A stretch of DNA of 64,000 bases from Antedon mediterranea (Eukaryota > Echinodermata > Crinoidea > Comatulida > Antedonidae): assembly GCF_964355755.1 (NCBI RefSeq), contig NC_092677.1, positions 18,138,101-18,202,100 on the forward strand, given 5' to 3'. The position numbers and the translations under genes are program-made. The notes under the pieces are model-generated. The model was not told the origin of the DNA. It did not search any database and saw only the letters and a program-made list of their open reading frames with translations. This document shows, in pieces, positions 13,101 to 24,677 of this stretch. Numbering within the stretch: the stretch's first letter is position 1; each line of letters starts with the position of its first letter.

Positions 13101-15510
13101 TGCTACCGTATCTTTGGGACAAAATTATCATGGCCTGAAGCAGAGAAGAGCTGTACCAGGCATTTCAACGGGTGAGTATGGCCATCATTTATTTTGAATG
13201 CAATAACAGGAACATGGATGTTGAGAAGTGTTTGCTGAAAAATACTGTCTGTCCTTGCCTAATTTTGTTACTTAACAATTTTTTTTCGTTTAAAAGGGCT
13301 GCAATGGGACATTTGGTGTCTATCCGGACTGATGATGAAAATCAGTTTATTGCCCTACTTTGGAATTCTGCTACAGGTGGTATGGCAGCTACTTCGGATT
13401 ACACCTTCTGGGTTGGTTTAACTGAACCTACTGAAGGCAGTTGGAGATGGAGTGACAACAACCAGCTTGTGACTTATACAAACTGGCATACAAACCAACC
13501 AGACAATTACAAAAATAATGAACAATGCGGTCATCTATGGAACCGGCATAGTTCAAAAGCGACCTGGAACGATTTAATATGTTCCTCTCAACTATTTTAT
13601 GCTTGCGAGCTTCCACAAACTAGATAATTCAACAATTAACTCACATTTTTGGTGAAATATTTTAGCATCTGAATTATTAAGTAGCCTATGAACTTCACTT
13701 GGAAATATATGTTTAGAAGAATAAATAGATCGAAATGACAATTTTGTTGTGTTATGGAATGATGTACTTTTTAATTATTTTGTAATTAACAACCGCGTAC
13801 CCTTTTAAAACCTCCACAAGCTGAAACAAACTGCCGAGTAAATTTTAGCACACACTATTATTATTATTAATAATAATTGAAAAAATAAAATACCTCTGCT
13901 CCTTATTATATTGTCATTTATTTCTCTGAACCTTCCAAAAAGTTTTATTCTTAATTTTTTACAAAGCAGACTATTTTTTAGTCACTTTTAAAAATTATTT
14001 CATGCAGCATCATAGTACAGTTTTTGCATATCCTTATCAAAGAGATCGCACCATTCACCTCGTCCATGTTACACCTACCATGATGCACCTGTGTGTCAAA
14101 AATGTGACTTCCCTTTAGGTGTCCATGACGCACCCATTATGCACATTTTGATTTGAAAAAATCAAATTTAGTTACTAGAAATTGTTAGTGCTTTTCGGGA
14201 CTTTTCAATTGTTATGACCCACTATACAATGTATGGGGTGGTGGTACGTGGGTGACGTCATCGTATAAGGACTTTTTTCATATCGCGTCTGTAGAGAATG
14301 CTTACCGGTGGCGCCAGGCTGCATGGATGATGTGTGCGCTGATTCTGTGACTTAGCCCCGGGGCTAGACCTAGCAATGTTGAATCCAGAAGTTTAATAAC
14401 GGGCGACAATGTCGATGCTGTAGTAATAGAGCAAGTTTATGTAGTTGGTGGACGTTACATAAAGCATTTAAAACATGCACTCAATCTCAAATATTATTTC
14501 ATTATATTATACAACATACAGTTAGTATTATTATAATCCAATATGTTGATAGCAAAATTAGAAGTAAAGGAACTATAATTCAATATTGGAAATTGTGTTG
14601 ATTCTAGTTCATTCGGCCATAGTTACTAAATATGAGGGGTTTTTTTATATTCCAAATGGCCTATTTATTCAAAATGGCATATCTAGGCCTATATTTTTTA
14701 TTAAACTTTGTTTACAGTGGTGCCATAAACAAGCAAATGCGGACAATAAAGGGGCCCTCAAATACTATGATTTAGACAGTAGCCCCAGGGCCGAGTCACA
14801 GAAATAATATTTGAGATTGAGGGCACAATCTCAAATATTATTTCATTATATTATACAACAAATATACAAATAAATAAAATCAACATGTTTTGGCTTTTCA
14901 ATAATAACAGACGTAGGCTATATTTGGTTTTTGTCACACACGACGGTGATAATACTAAATAGCTATAATGAAGCATAAAGAAAATGTTAAGCGGTTGATC
15001 GCTGTTTTCACGATAAAACAAATCCAAAGTCCTTATATGATGACGTCATACACGTAGCTTATTATGACAATTTTATTTTACCGTACCTATAGCAAACGGA
15101 ACTTGGAAGTTAGGATACGGTACCGTATCTTTATTATTAGCCACCGCAATATAAATAAGTACAAACATGCATCGCTCGCAGATTCTTTTGCTTCTGTGCA
15201 CTCACTCCCAAAAAGCGTTGATTCTAGGCCTACTAGCTAGCCTTAGGCCCTAATTATAATCTTTGGCTCTAGGCTAGCTATATCTAGGGTTAGGCCTTCT
15301 ATATCTATATACATAGTTACTCTACCAGGCTTGGCCTAGGAGGGTCTCTATTCTAGGAGGCCGACTGTAGTAATAATATAGGCCTACTAGGCTAGGCCTA
15401 GCCCAATCCAGGGCGCATAATACTACTGTACTATTTTAGTAGGCCTAGGCATAGCCTAGGCCTAGACTAAAAAACTTACCAGTAGCATAGTGTCTGGGAT
15501 ATGAGGGCAT
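7179..15510 (-). CDS. GSTO1: Glutathione S-transferase omega, five coding exons
   Basis: Coding exons, all with GT-AG borders and consistent phase, are 15480-15510, 11357-11462, 10484-10706, 8843-8972 and 7179-7441. Together they give 250 aa, against about 240 for human GSTO1. The N-terminal thioredoxin-fold domain contains [12 protein letters not shown] with the omega-class catalytic cysteine at residue 30, the NPNGQVPAL loop with the cis-proline, and the YES motif for the glutathione gamma-glutamyl group. The C-terminal helical domain contains MVDFMIWPW. Omega GSTs are cytosolic thioltransferases and dehydroascorbate reductases using an active-site cysteine rather than Tyr/Ser. The start was chosen because exon 1 ([10 protein letters not shown]) joins exon 2 in frame across a good donor, GTAAGT. 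A C-type lectin gene lies on the other strand in intron 1. A second terminal exon lies downstream at 4690-4910. The identification is firm; the exact enzyme subtype is inferred. Confidence 0.93.
9057..9172 (+). rRNA. 5S rRNA-like pseudogene in GST intron 3
   Basis: The stretch follows animal 5S rRNA along its whole length: TACCACGTTGAAACACCGG, GATCACCGAA, AAGCAACGTTGGGCCTAG, and a 3' part ending GGGTGCTGTA. Substitutions (AGAGCTTAAATGGGAGACCA in place of the usual control-region bases) and its solitary intronic position argue for a retro-pseudogene or a 5S-derived SINE head rather than an active gene. No thymidine-run terminator follows directly. Confidence 0.75.
10826..10905 (+). repeat. tRNA-derived SINE head (Gly-like)
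   Basis: An A-box-like GCTGTAGCTTGGTAGTGA is followed by an anticodon-arm-like CCTTCCAATCC and a B-box-like GAGGTTCAATC. The layout is that of a decayed glycine-type tRNA. The body after it is not clearly delimited. It lies in GST intron 2. Confidence 0.45.
10975..11190. repeat. 16-bp minisatellite, about 13 copies
   Basis: The unit TATCATGCCCATCATG is repeated almost without variation; one copy has CTC in place of CCC. The unit contains no stop in any plus-strand frame, and 16 is not a multiple of 3, so all three frames stay open over the array and produce artificial reading frames. It lies in GST intron 2. Confidence 0.95.
12327..12334 (+). promoter_or_regulatory. Candidate TATA box and 5' exon of the C-type lectin gene
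   Basis: TATAAAAA stands about 90 bp upstream of a good donor, CATAA|GTAAGT (about 12418). An acceptor, TTGTTATAG (12980), lies 16 bp before the lectin ATG. This fits a short untranslated first exon starting near 12355. The element is seen; its use is inferred. Confidence 0.4.
12996..13627 (+). CDS. Secreted C-type lectin, single CTLD with QPD motif
   Basis: Two coding exons, 12996-13171 and 13297-13627, join in frame (AACGG|GTGAGT ... AAAAG|GGCT) to give 168 aa. Residues 1-21 are a hydrophobic signal peptide. The rest is one C-type lectin-like domain of the long form, with six cysteines at 25, 36, 53, 136, 154 and 162. It has FWVGL at 96-100, the calcium/sugar motif QPD at 126-128, an acidic residue at 134 and WND at 149-151. 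In this family QPD usually means galactose-type specificity. There is no membrane segment, so it is probably a secreted single-domain lectin as in many invertebrate humoral or defence lectins. AATAAA is at 13720. The gene lies inside intron 1 of the oppositely oriented GST gene. The sugar specificity is inferred. Confidence 0.92.
13720..13725 (+). terminator. Poly(A) signal of the C-type lectin gene
   Basis: AATAAA about 95 bp after the lectin stop codon, the usual distance for a short 3' untranslated region. Confidence 0.55.
14245..15056. mobile_element. Foldback-like element with nested inverted arms
   Basis: The outer arms 14245-14274 and 15027-15056 are inverted copies with about three mismatches in 30 bp (core GACGTCATC). 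Inner arms 14344-14365 and 14781-14802 (TCTGTGACT...) are also inverted. A third segment, CAATCTCAAATATTATTTC, occurs at about 14480 and 14826 in direct orientation and at about 14803 inverted. No coding capacity is seen. A non-autonomous foldback transposon or composite of two is likely. It lies in GST intron 1. Confidence 0.55.
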
Positions 15511-15770
15511 TATGAACAAAAGGTGTTTACTGGGAGAAGAAAATGTGATCAAGCTGAGATTCCGCTTCTGCTAGCTTGACAGTTAGGCCTACACGACGTC
15601 TACAGTATGTGTGACCTGATCCACAACGATGATGAGTATGCACAAAATTGATAGTAGGGGTGTGTATGTGTATTAAACGATTAACGGCGGCCAGTGCACA
15701 CAATGACTCTGCAACTTTGAACAAAAAATAAATGTGGCAATCTAGGCCCTAGCATGAAAATGCTAGAATG

Positions 15771-15772
<2 letters not shown>

Positions 15773-15809
<37 letters not shown>
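15773..15809. repeat. 37-base poly(A) run
   Basis: An uninterrupted run of A. It may be the tail of a retroposed copy, but no clear body or target duplication was found. The length may be affected by sequencing. Confidence 0.9.
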
Positions 15810-15814
<5 letters not shown>

Positions 15815-16811
15815 ACAGATTGCAAACATTACAAATAAAAGCCGTATTTTTAATTAACACACAGGCCTAGGGGATGAAATGATCCACAAACACAAATCTG
15901 AGCACACTTCAGTTAGCCTACACCTTAAAACATATTTATGCAAATTAACAGAAATATGCAAATTAAAGATTTCAAGTTCAATTTTAAAGTTTAAGATTCA
16001 TGTTATCTGTCCGTTAGGCCTACATGGAGGTCAAATTTATAAATCCATAGTCCGTATAAATAAAAATAAATATACAGAAATTTGTGATACTCTGGGCAAC
16101 AAAGTTACACTCAAATAACATCACAGACACAGGTGGTTTCAATATGTTTTATTATCAGAGTGTTTTTTAAACTGTTCATAATAGACTTATGCCTATATAT
16201 TCTTTGCCAAAAAATGACCGGAAATGCCATTTTGACCTCTGCCATTATTTTCAAAAGCTTAAATTAGAAGGATGGTTTATATCAAGGCATTCATACGATT
16301 AAGTATTTATTCAAGAATACTAATTTAAAATTCACACATGCGAATAATATGCTAGGCCTATGCAAACTAATGGAATTAGCCAATTTAAAAAATAAAGCGT
16401 GTCTAGTTCAAAAGGACGCAACATAATTTTGAAGAAGAAAATAATTATTTCGAGGGAACGAAAGAGTATTATAGGGCCTACTAATTAATATTTCATCCTC
16501 TATCGAATTATATAACTATAACTTTCAGCATTATGCCTGAGGCAAACCCTACACGACACCGATTGTTACATCGTTGTTGGTTTTTCACTTTCACCTTAAA
16601 AAGCAGATGGAATAGTTAATTATGTTTAGCAAATATTGATTCTAAACACTATTTAGTATAAAAATATAACAATTAGAATTATGCTAATTACCTAATCACA
16701 AAAATCTCTGTTACACGATTTTTTGTTTATTTTTTGAGGATGGACACTATATAAATTTGCATGAAAATGATAACATTTGACGTATCAGGCAGAAATCATG
16801 CATAATGCATG

Positions 16812-16863
16812 AGATCTACTTCCTAAATACGATCTACTTCCTAAATACGATCTATTTCCTAAA
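16812..16863. repeat. Three copies of an 18-bp unit
   Basis: GATCTACTTCCTAAATAC occurs about three times in tandem with small changes. Confidence 0.75.
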
Positions 16864-16889
16864 ATATACTTAACCTACTCTCTAAATAA

Positions 16890-17346
16890 TCTCTCTCAAC
16901 TATTACAAAAAAACCGATTTCAATGGGATTCGGACCCAGGGTCCAGACAATTGCGCCAAGTACAAGCTGGCTTGCCGAAAACCATTGTTACAACCATGGA
17001 TAAAATATGCAGAAGGATAACCATCAGTCTGACATCAAACGTTCCATCTCTGTTGCCAACAAAGCACGGGCCATCCACAATGTTACAAATAAACAAGGAG
17101 TTTATTTATAATGTTTGTTTGATTAAAATTATAATTACTATCTTTTTAGGGACCACATTGGAATTAAGTTGTTTTACTTTAAACGACTTTATGTGTTTTC
17201 CCGTGCATCGTCAGACTTCATTAATCCCGCCATTTTTATTTGCTTTTTTGATGTATTTTAATATTTAAGGTGATTATATATATTATTGACGTATTTTTAA
17301 TGTTATGTATTGAGATGCCAAATAAATGAAAGAAAGAAAGAAAGAG
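16890..17346 (+). repeat. Probable retroelement 3' end with (GAAA)n tail
   Basis: An A/T-rich stretch ends in CAAATAAATGAAAGAAAGAA, a short-repeat tail typical of LINE or SINE 3' ends. The preceding 450 bp have a partly open frame but no motif I can name. Confidence 0.35.
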
Positions 17347-17819
17347 TTTTCTAATAATTTTATTTTATATTATTATTATTATTTAATTTTGTTGGTATAA
17401 AAACATTTTACAAAATGCAGAACAAGTATGAAAATATTATATAATACAAAGACAGGTATAGGCCTACAAAATATAAAAGTGGAAGGAAAAAAAATGTGAT
17501 TAGAATTACATGAATTACTACAGTATTAGTAATCTATAAAGATTGGAAATGTATTGCTTGATACAGTACAGAAAATGAACACAGAAACAGCTTAGTAGAA
17601 CAATTTGATATTGTTTATGTTATTCCACCAGTCGTGTTTCAATTATACATGAAACGTTATGTGTGCTTATTTTTTTACCAATATTAAGTAGAAATACAGT
17701 CTAGAAACTAGACTAGCTCCACGCGTGTAACAAAAACTCCTGTGTGATAAAAAGCGATTTGAATGTAACAATTTATTTTGATGATGATGGGGCACTTTCT
17801 CTTTTTGTATACATACTGT

Positions 17820-17825
17820 TTTATT
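17820..17825 (-). terminator. Poly(A) signal of the ML-type gene
   Basis: AATAAA on the minus strand about 50 nt after the stop at 17876-17878. Confidence 0.5.
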
Positions 17826-17875
17826 AGGCCTAACTTACTTTTATCTATAGGCCTAAACGAATCTAGATAAGAATT

Positions 17876-20800
17876 TTAAACAATCTGGACCCGGCCCTCG
17901 AAACAAGATACAAGTTCCTGTGCGTAGTTGAAGAACTGGACTTTGAATGTTAAATTCTGTGAAGGAAAAGAGAGTAAACACAAATTATGTTTGTTAAAGA
18001 AGTCAAGGGCTATATTAATACACAGTACAATTTATTATGCTGTTCAATCGTTGCAAAGTAGTATTGTACAAAAAAGTTGAATGTATTCGTATAGTTATAA
18101 GCCTATTTTACAACAATGATGGCCTGTTAATATGGAACGCCGGTAATCTCTTCTCTGTGCGGTGACGTCATGCTCTTATACTCGTATGCTCTTTTATTCG
18201 TTCATATACTATTTTAGTATGCTCTTATATTATACAACATGGTCTTATAATCATTCTCAATACTCTTTCGTCATTCTCTTAGGCAAGTTTGTCTTGCTCT
18301 TTATGTAACTTGTACTTTTATACTTATTTGACCAAGAGCATAATAAAAAGAGTATAACCGGCGTTCCATATTATATTGCAAGTGCATAACATTCGCCATA
18401 CACCGCCGCCATCAGCACTGAACAATGGGATTCGCGTCTATATTGTACTTTATACTGTACATGGCGTAACTATTCTTATAACATGCATAGCGAAGAGTAA
18501 CTAGTGCCATCATCGTTTCCAGTCGTTAAACGCGATCATTATATTTAAAATAAAATACAACATAATGAAAGAAAATAAAATTAAAGGGGTTTATTTATTT
18601 TATAGTATAAAATACCCAAGTTGTTTACACACGTCGTCAAAATAGCACGACTTTTCATTTAAACATTATTTATTTGACATTAAATGATTACATTATACAC
18701 TATTCATTGGTAAAAAATATGTGCTTGTTCGAAAAATATTTATGTAGGCATTAGCTAAGAAATAAAAAGAACAGCGAAACGGGAGCGAAACATTAACTGA
18801 CTTTACGAACCTACAATATAAACAGGTTGTGCGTCGAGCATTTTATAAATACGGTACTTGGGCTGTTGACCTATCTAATTTAGTAGATTGAAGCAAATAA
18901 TTTATTCTGATATTCAAATGAACGAAACAGGCGAATTTATCATACAGAAGAACCTACCGGAATATATATGTTCGGACAGTTCAACTTCCAATAAAGCCAT
19001 TCTGAAAGAAACACATTGCTCGATTTTAACTTTTACATAACACAAAATTGCCAAAACCATAAATAAAATCAAATTTAACAAGCTTTGCAAAAAAAAAACT
19101 TGTAATATTGTATTTTTTATGCTAAATTCAAGATTTAATCACAGTAAGTAACGTACACGTCATTGTTATAATCAGTTTAATATGCCTATATAAGTGAGCA
19201 ATAATTTAGATATGATATACCCGTACCAATATACAAATCAACACATTCACATTCAGACCATCAGAAGATAGAAATATTAGAAGTATTAACTTACCTCCCT
19301 TTTTCAATGGAAGTGGGCAGGGATGATAATCAATATCTTCACAACTGACTCCTTGGTCATACGATAGTGGATACTGGTAAATATCGCCATACGTCATAGT
19401 GCCATTATAAAATCCACTATCAAAGTCCGCAACTGTAACAAGGATGGGATAAAAATGTAACAATTAAGTTAAATATGTAATAATTATGTCGGGCAATACA
19501 AAGTATAAAACAACGAAAATTAGCTAATATAAATCCATTCGTTAAACTTTATTAGGGCCTATACACATCTCTGGCTTGTTACATAGCATAAAGTTGCACA
19601 TCGTACGTAATTACCACACGAGTAGAATACTTATTAGGCCTACTAAGTATGCACATTTATGCATTGGCATAATATCTAATCTCGCGCCAACACAATTGTG
19701 ACGTCAATCTAAAGTCAATTTAAAACATACACCCACACCCACCTACACCAACAATTATCACTCTTGTTTCAAGAGACCTAATAGGAACTAAAACTGAGGT
19801 GGGGGTGAGGAAGTAAATTGACCTCTTTAAACTCAACTATGATAATTCTGTTCAACGAGAACATTGTTAAACACTGAAATCATTATTCTCTTAATCAGCT
19901 CTTTTTGCGCATCCAAAAAAACCGACTCGGGACCATTTCCTATACTTTCGATGTTTAGCAATTTGACCACAATCCGAAAATTCATCGTTGTTTAAATATC
20001 GAACGCAACCACATTAAGTCAAATTAGTACACTGATTGGACCAAAAGCATTATGATATAGGATGATCATAATTATTATTTGTATTTAGAATGAACATTAC
20101 TCTCGCATAAGACGTATTAACGATTGTGATTGTTGCCAAATCATTTATCTTCTTCTAGGCCTATTTGTTTTCAACAAACAATATTATTCTTATGCATTTC
20201 AGCCGATTTTGTGGGCATCGTTCTCTAAAACGTGTTGACAGACTATGCATCTCCCCAAATACTATACAATATTAATTGCCCAGTATCGTAGGAATAATAC
20301 AGCATCTCATTTGTATCACATGTTGTATAGTTATAGGTTATAGTTAAGATATTTCTTGTGCCGTATACCAATTGTTTTGAACTGTCAGTTATGGAAGGCA
20401 CACTTACCAAATGGGTTATAACTTGTTCAATATCAATGACATCATCATGTAACCCTGCATTATACTTCCTGGTGGATAGGACTTTTAGAGACGGACTGAA
20501 CCAAATTGTACGTCGAATTCGACGATTTCTGGACCATGTTTCGTTTTGAAAACTTACTTTAAAAAAAGCCATATAATCCTAACTATTCTAACACCTTCTA
20601 AATCTTTTATTGCGGCGCTAAATACCTTACTTTTCAAATTTATTAAAAAATATCTAGTGAAAACCTAGTAGAAAGCAAATCTGTAAAGATCACAGGCATT
20701 AAAAATAACATGGATCCGGAGATACTTATTTTCTTCGGGTAAATGGAAATCTCTTTCTCAGTTCTTTGTTCCTCATTTTAATGGCATCTTATCGGGCAAA

Positions 20801-23800
20801 TCTGTTTTTTTAAATTCCCGCAATAATGCTTTTGAAATGATTTGTAATTGCCTAGTATAAGTTAAATCCATAAGTTAGAACAAGTACAGATATCCCAACA
20901 ACTTTTATGTGGGGAAATATCGGTATACAAATTGGTATGAAAAAAAAATGGTATAACAGAGGAATAGTTTATATTAACGGTTGATTACGTTCAGATAAAA
21001 ATGCCTTTATGTCATGGGAACACTTACAAAAACACTATGATGTCCAATGTAACTTTCTGCAATACCAAGGTATAAGTAATGCAATAAAACACTATTACAG
21101 CGATGTGGGTTTGATTGGTCTTGTTTATTTTTTCGGTTTTTGTCAAATTTATCAATTGTATTTAGGTTTAAGGTTTATATGTTTCATGGTTTTTCACAAG
21201 CACCTTAAGCACTTTAGTGGATATGTGCGCTGTATAAATCTTATTATTATTATTATTATTACAAAGTAAACAATTTGACTAAATTACAGACCCCAATAAT
21301 TCCTTTTCATATAGGCATTTTTTATTAGAAACCAACAACCTTGAACAGTTTTAACATTTAAAATGTGTTTTTTTTTTATTTCTCTTGCATAATTATTATT
21401 ATTATTAGTAGTAGAAGTTTTGTAATAACGGTAACGTTAATTATGCAAAATGTGCTAATCGAATTTTATGTTGAGTTCCCAATCAAAATATGAAAATTGT
21501 TTTAGTTTCACTTTTTCTTTTCCATTGTTTTTGTATATTTATAAGTAATTGTGTTGTTCACATTTTGTAATTGTTTCAGTATAAACGGTTTGGACCCCAT
21601 TCGAAATAAAGTTTTTAAATTTTCGACTTAATGGATTATCATCATGTTTATCTAAGAACATTTAACATTTAGGATTAAATACAATTAAATAAATTAAATA
21701 TCAATGTTTTTTAAGGATAACAACATTTAAGATTGTAGGGTGGGTGTAACGAAGAATAGTGTTTGTAGTGAAGCAGAACTGTGGCTTAGTGGACTTGCTT
21801 TCCAAAGTTCATCTTAAGATGAAAAATAATTCACTTATCCAAGTGAGAGTTTGAACATTACCATGAAAACGTCAGCTAATGGTTCCGGGTTCGAATATCG
21901 GTTGGGGAGACTTTTTCTCATTCTCATAGATTTCCTCATCTTATCGTTTCAAATTAACCAATTAAATTTTAGTATCACCTGGCAGTTTAGAATGAATGTT
22001 CTTTGCCTGTGTGTTTATTATATGAATGAAAGTATCTCTTCGAGGATCCCGCTTCGTGAATAAAATACTGAAATATGAGGGCGTATCAATTTGATCTCTG
22101 GTGCGCGTGCGTACAATTGAGGGACTAGTGCTGTTCCCGCCGTACCACGCCGAGAGTATTAAAGAGTCGCTACCCAATCGAGTTTGAACAATACCCATGA
22201 AATCCCCCAGTCGTCTAATGGTTAGGATATCTGCATATCAAGTAGAAGGTTCCGGGTTCGAATCTCAGATGGGGCTTCTAACTAACGATCGTTCAATAGT
22301 ACTTTTTTCGTGTACGAAAAAAAATATCTTATTGCGTTTGGAAAAAATTGTTTGTTATAGCAAAGAATATATATCACAAGAATGAGTAATCCGCGATTTT
22401 CCCTGTAACAGTAATATTGTCCATGTGGTAGGGCGCCGCCATAAGTGTGGATGTATCTGGGATGTATACAACTTTTTGTGACGGTTTCACTAATCAAAGG
22501 CTGGACCACCGGTAGTATTTTCATGATAAAAAAATGTTATCAACTACATGCCAACATCATGTTAAATACTATTTGGATATTTAATTGTTCGTTTTATGCA
22601 ATTTATTTAGTAAAAACTGCCGTATAAACAAGTTTGCTTTATCAACCGGGCGCTACGATAGCGTGACTGGGCGTGTCGGTGTTTACGCGTTTTCACGAAG
22701 GATAGTTTAATAATATTCCTATATTTAACTTGTTTCTGGTAAAACAAATAAATGTTAATGACATTTAACATTTTGTCCTATTAATAACATGTATTTTATA
22801 CTAATTTATATCATAAAAACAATACTTAATTTACCGGGCGTAGAGTAGTACACGGCAATGGTAAGGAATAGGCCGTGCTGAGTAACGATTCGTTGATTTT
22901 TGGTGTTGCTGTGTTAGGCCTTTTTTGTGAACTAACAAGCATGTTAGTAAATAATTGTCTGTAAAAGTGAATGTACACTAGTTTGTTAATAAATATGTAT
23001 TATAAAATAGTTTACAATTGCAAAAACTATTATCATAATTCTATTTAATGTGACATGTATACTATCTATTAAATCAAGTCTTAGTATGTATACATCCGCC
23101 TTTATGAGGGCGGGCATCACTCACTGGAGCTCTCTGTTACAAATTTCTCATGCAAAAATCGCGGAATACTCATTCTTGTGATATATATTCTTTGGTTATT
23201 ATAGTTTTACTATTATTTTTGAAATATAACAGCGCCGCCTATTTTGTATTTCCGCGAAGATTGAGAGTACATGATGTATAATGTATCACGACGGAAGTAC
23301 ACTGGAGGGATGTACTAATTTAGACCAGAAAAAGCATTTAAATTAGCTTTAGATCGTTTGTATGATTTTGATTAAATAATGGGAGCATACCAAAAGACGT
23401 AGAATCGTTTGAAAAAAAAACCCAGAATTAACCTAGATATTAAGTTCCAGTCGAAGTTTCGTAATGCCTAATGGTGTCGTTGCCTTTCTAGCCTAGCTAG
23501 GCCTGTTAGTATAAATACTTTAACCTAGCTAGGCCTAGGATTGTTTGGTTGTTTGTTGACATAATTAACACAAAATTAGTTTTTCATTTTTTTCATTTCT
23601 TTATTCGACAACAAGCGGTCCAGGGGTGTCGACAGCAACAGAGCGCCAGGCCCATAACACATTTGGGTCCGCAACCCCTAATTGCGTATCATTACATACG
23701 CTACACTTTGCCAAACTAATCGTAGTCCTTACGTGTTATTTTACAATCGGTAAATTAATTTATATAAAAGTTAATTGAATATAAATTTGATTGTAAAAAA

Positions 23801-24677
23801 TATAAATTAATTCATTTTTGCTTTGGAAAAAAGACTAGGTGTTTTTTAGTTCATCTTTTGAACTTTGTTAACCTAAAACCTAGCCTGGCTAAATGCAGAA
23901 ACTTCTCAAACACGTCCAACATGCCCGCATGTAGGCTATCCAGGGTCTGCGAACTACGTCAGGATGGGGCTTGTGTAGTCTGGGTTCCAGACGGAGTTTT
24001 GTCTTAATATTAGTTAAAAGATAAATATTTGGGCACAGATGGCGTTTCATACGTATACTACTTGATTTTGGATACTGTATTTTCAGACAAAAATCGCGGT
24101 CGAAATAAAAACAAATAAATAAAAAAAAAAGATAATACAGACTTGGGGCAAGTCTAGGGCTTGTGTTTCAAAATAATAATAAGCGTCACGCTCTGTTAAC
24201 TACCGTACCCTCTGATGCGAAATGCGAATAATTACAGTAACAATAATAATACTAATGACTTGTTCCTTACGTGCTTCCATTGCTAGTTCTATACCAATCG
24301 AATTATAATTTGATGTCAGTTTTCCAGGTGTATATGTATAATACAAACCCGAGCCATCTGCAAAAGAATACAGGATAGTTATATATTATAAATTTTACCA
24401 ATCGTATATAATAATAGATTTAAATTACCCATAAGGTAATGCCAATCTCTTTTAATCATTTTCCCTAACCCATCAAGATTATCCAAATTTGGCAGGTCTA
24501 CTTACGGCAAGAGTTGGCCACAAGACTTCCGTTCTTATTATGTCCAGATTTCTTGAAGATGTTGATTACCTCTTTAGATGACATAACTTTCATAACAAGG
24601 TCATCACACGACCCATCTTGTTCTGAATAATATACACAGAACGCGAGAAAAATCATTAATATGTATGCTTTGAGCAT
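17876..24677 (-). CDS. Secreted ML-domain (MD-2/GM2A/NPC2-type) lipid-binding protein
   Basis: Five exons with GT-AG borders and matching phases (1,1,1,0) are 24506-24677, 24271-24357, 19295-19432, 18958-19001 and 17876-17956. They encode 173 aa. Residues 1-20 are a signal peptide (MLKAYILMIFLAFCVYYSEQ). The mature part has six cysteines (24, 57, 117, 125, 141, 165), as expected for three disulfides. It has three N-glycosylation sequons (N49, N96, N148). The order HPCPLPLKKGEW, then a hydrophobic IPNLTFKVQFF strand, then LVSCFEGRVQIV resembles the second half of ML domains (CP..KGE ... P ... V.F ... CF.....I). That family binds lipids such as cholesterol, GM2 or lipid A. Each exon was found by eye and all joins keep frame, which makes the gene model strong. 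The family call rests on a motif pattern and is less sure. Intron 3 is 4.8 kb and holds a GPCR relic and repeats. Confidence 0.72.
18128..18373. mobile_element. MITE with 17-bp perfect terminal inverted repeats
   Basis: The left end TAATATGGAACGCCGGT and the right end ACCGGCGTTCCATATTA are exact inverted copies. The 246-bp element lies in the last intron of the ML-type gene and has no coding capacity. The outermost TA may be the target duplication. The interior repeats the word ATGCTCTT several times. Confidence 0.8.
20350..20549 (+). pseudogene. 3' end of a rhodopsin-type GPCR (relic)
   Basis: A reading frame of about 63 codons contains a transmembrane-7 segment with the CNPALYFLV motif (NPxxY type) followed by a basic tail, VRRIRRFLDH. 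The nucleotide sequence matches the 3' end of the broken GPCR at 35821-36710, which carries a deletion exactly across the NPxxY segment. Transmembrane segments 1-5 are absent upstream. It lies in intron 3 of the ML-type gene on the opposite strand. Similar 3' flanking words recur at 21620-21760 and 36945-37065. Confidence 0.7.
21868..21990 (+). repeat. Partial copy of the tRNA-like repeat (3' part)
   Basis: The segment from the tRNA B-box (GGGTTCGAA) through GACTTTTTCTCATTCTCA matches, in the opposite orientation, the tRNA-like element of the 3-kb array. About 30 bp of the tRNA-like part is missing, between two GTT words. A second partial tRNA-like head (TGTGGCTTAGTGGACTTG) lies just upstream, near 21780. 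Confidence 0.6.
22066..22275 (+). repeat. tRNA-like repeat with 5' leader
   Basis: A leader of about 135 bp (TGAGGGCGTATCAATTTGAT...) precedes a tRNA-like sequence at 22204-22275 with A-box GTCTAATGGTTAGGAT, anticodon loop ATATCAA and perfect B-box GGTTCGAATC. The same leader and tRNA-like core occur inverted in each unit of the 25.8-35.6 kb array. The acceptor stem here is imperfect, so this is more likely a repeat copy than a working tRNA gene. Confidence 0.65.

Larger units (their letters stand above)
15511..17819. other. Intergenic region upstream of GST and downstream of the ML-type gene
   Basis: It holds the presumed GST promoter just above 15510, many TAGGCCTA-like words, a 37-base poly(A) run, a short 18-bp repeat and a retroelement 3' end. 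No TATA box or coding exon stands out. Confidence 0.5.

Noticed and set aside
20243-20572. 109-codon minus-strand reading frame
   Set aside because: It is the opposite strand of the GPCR TM7 relic, which has the recognisable motif.
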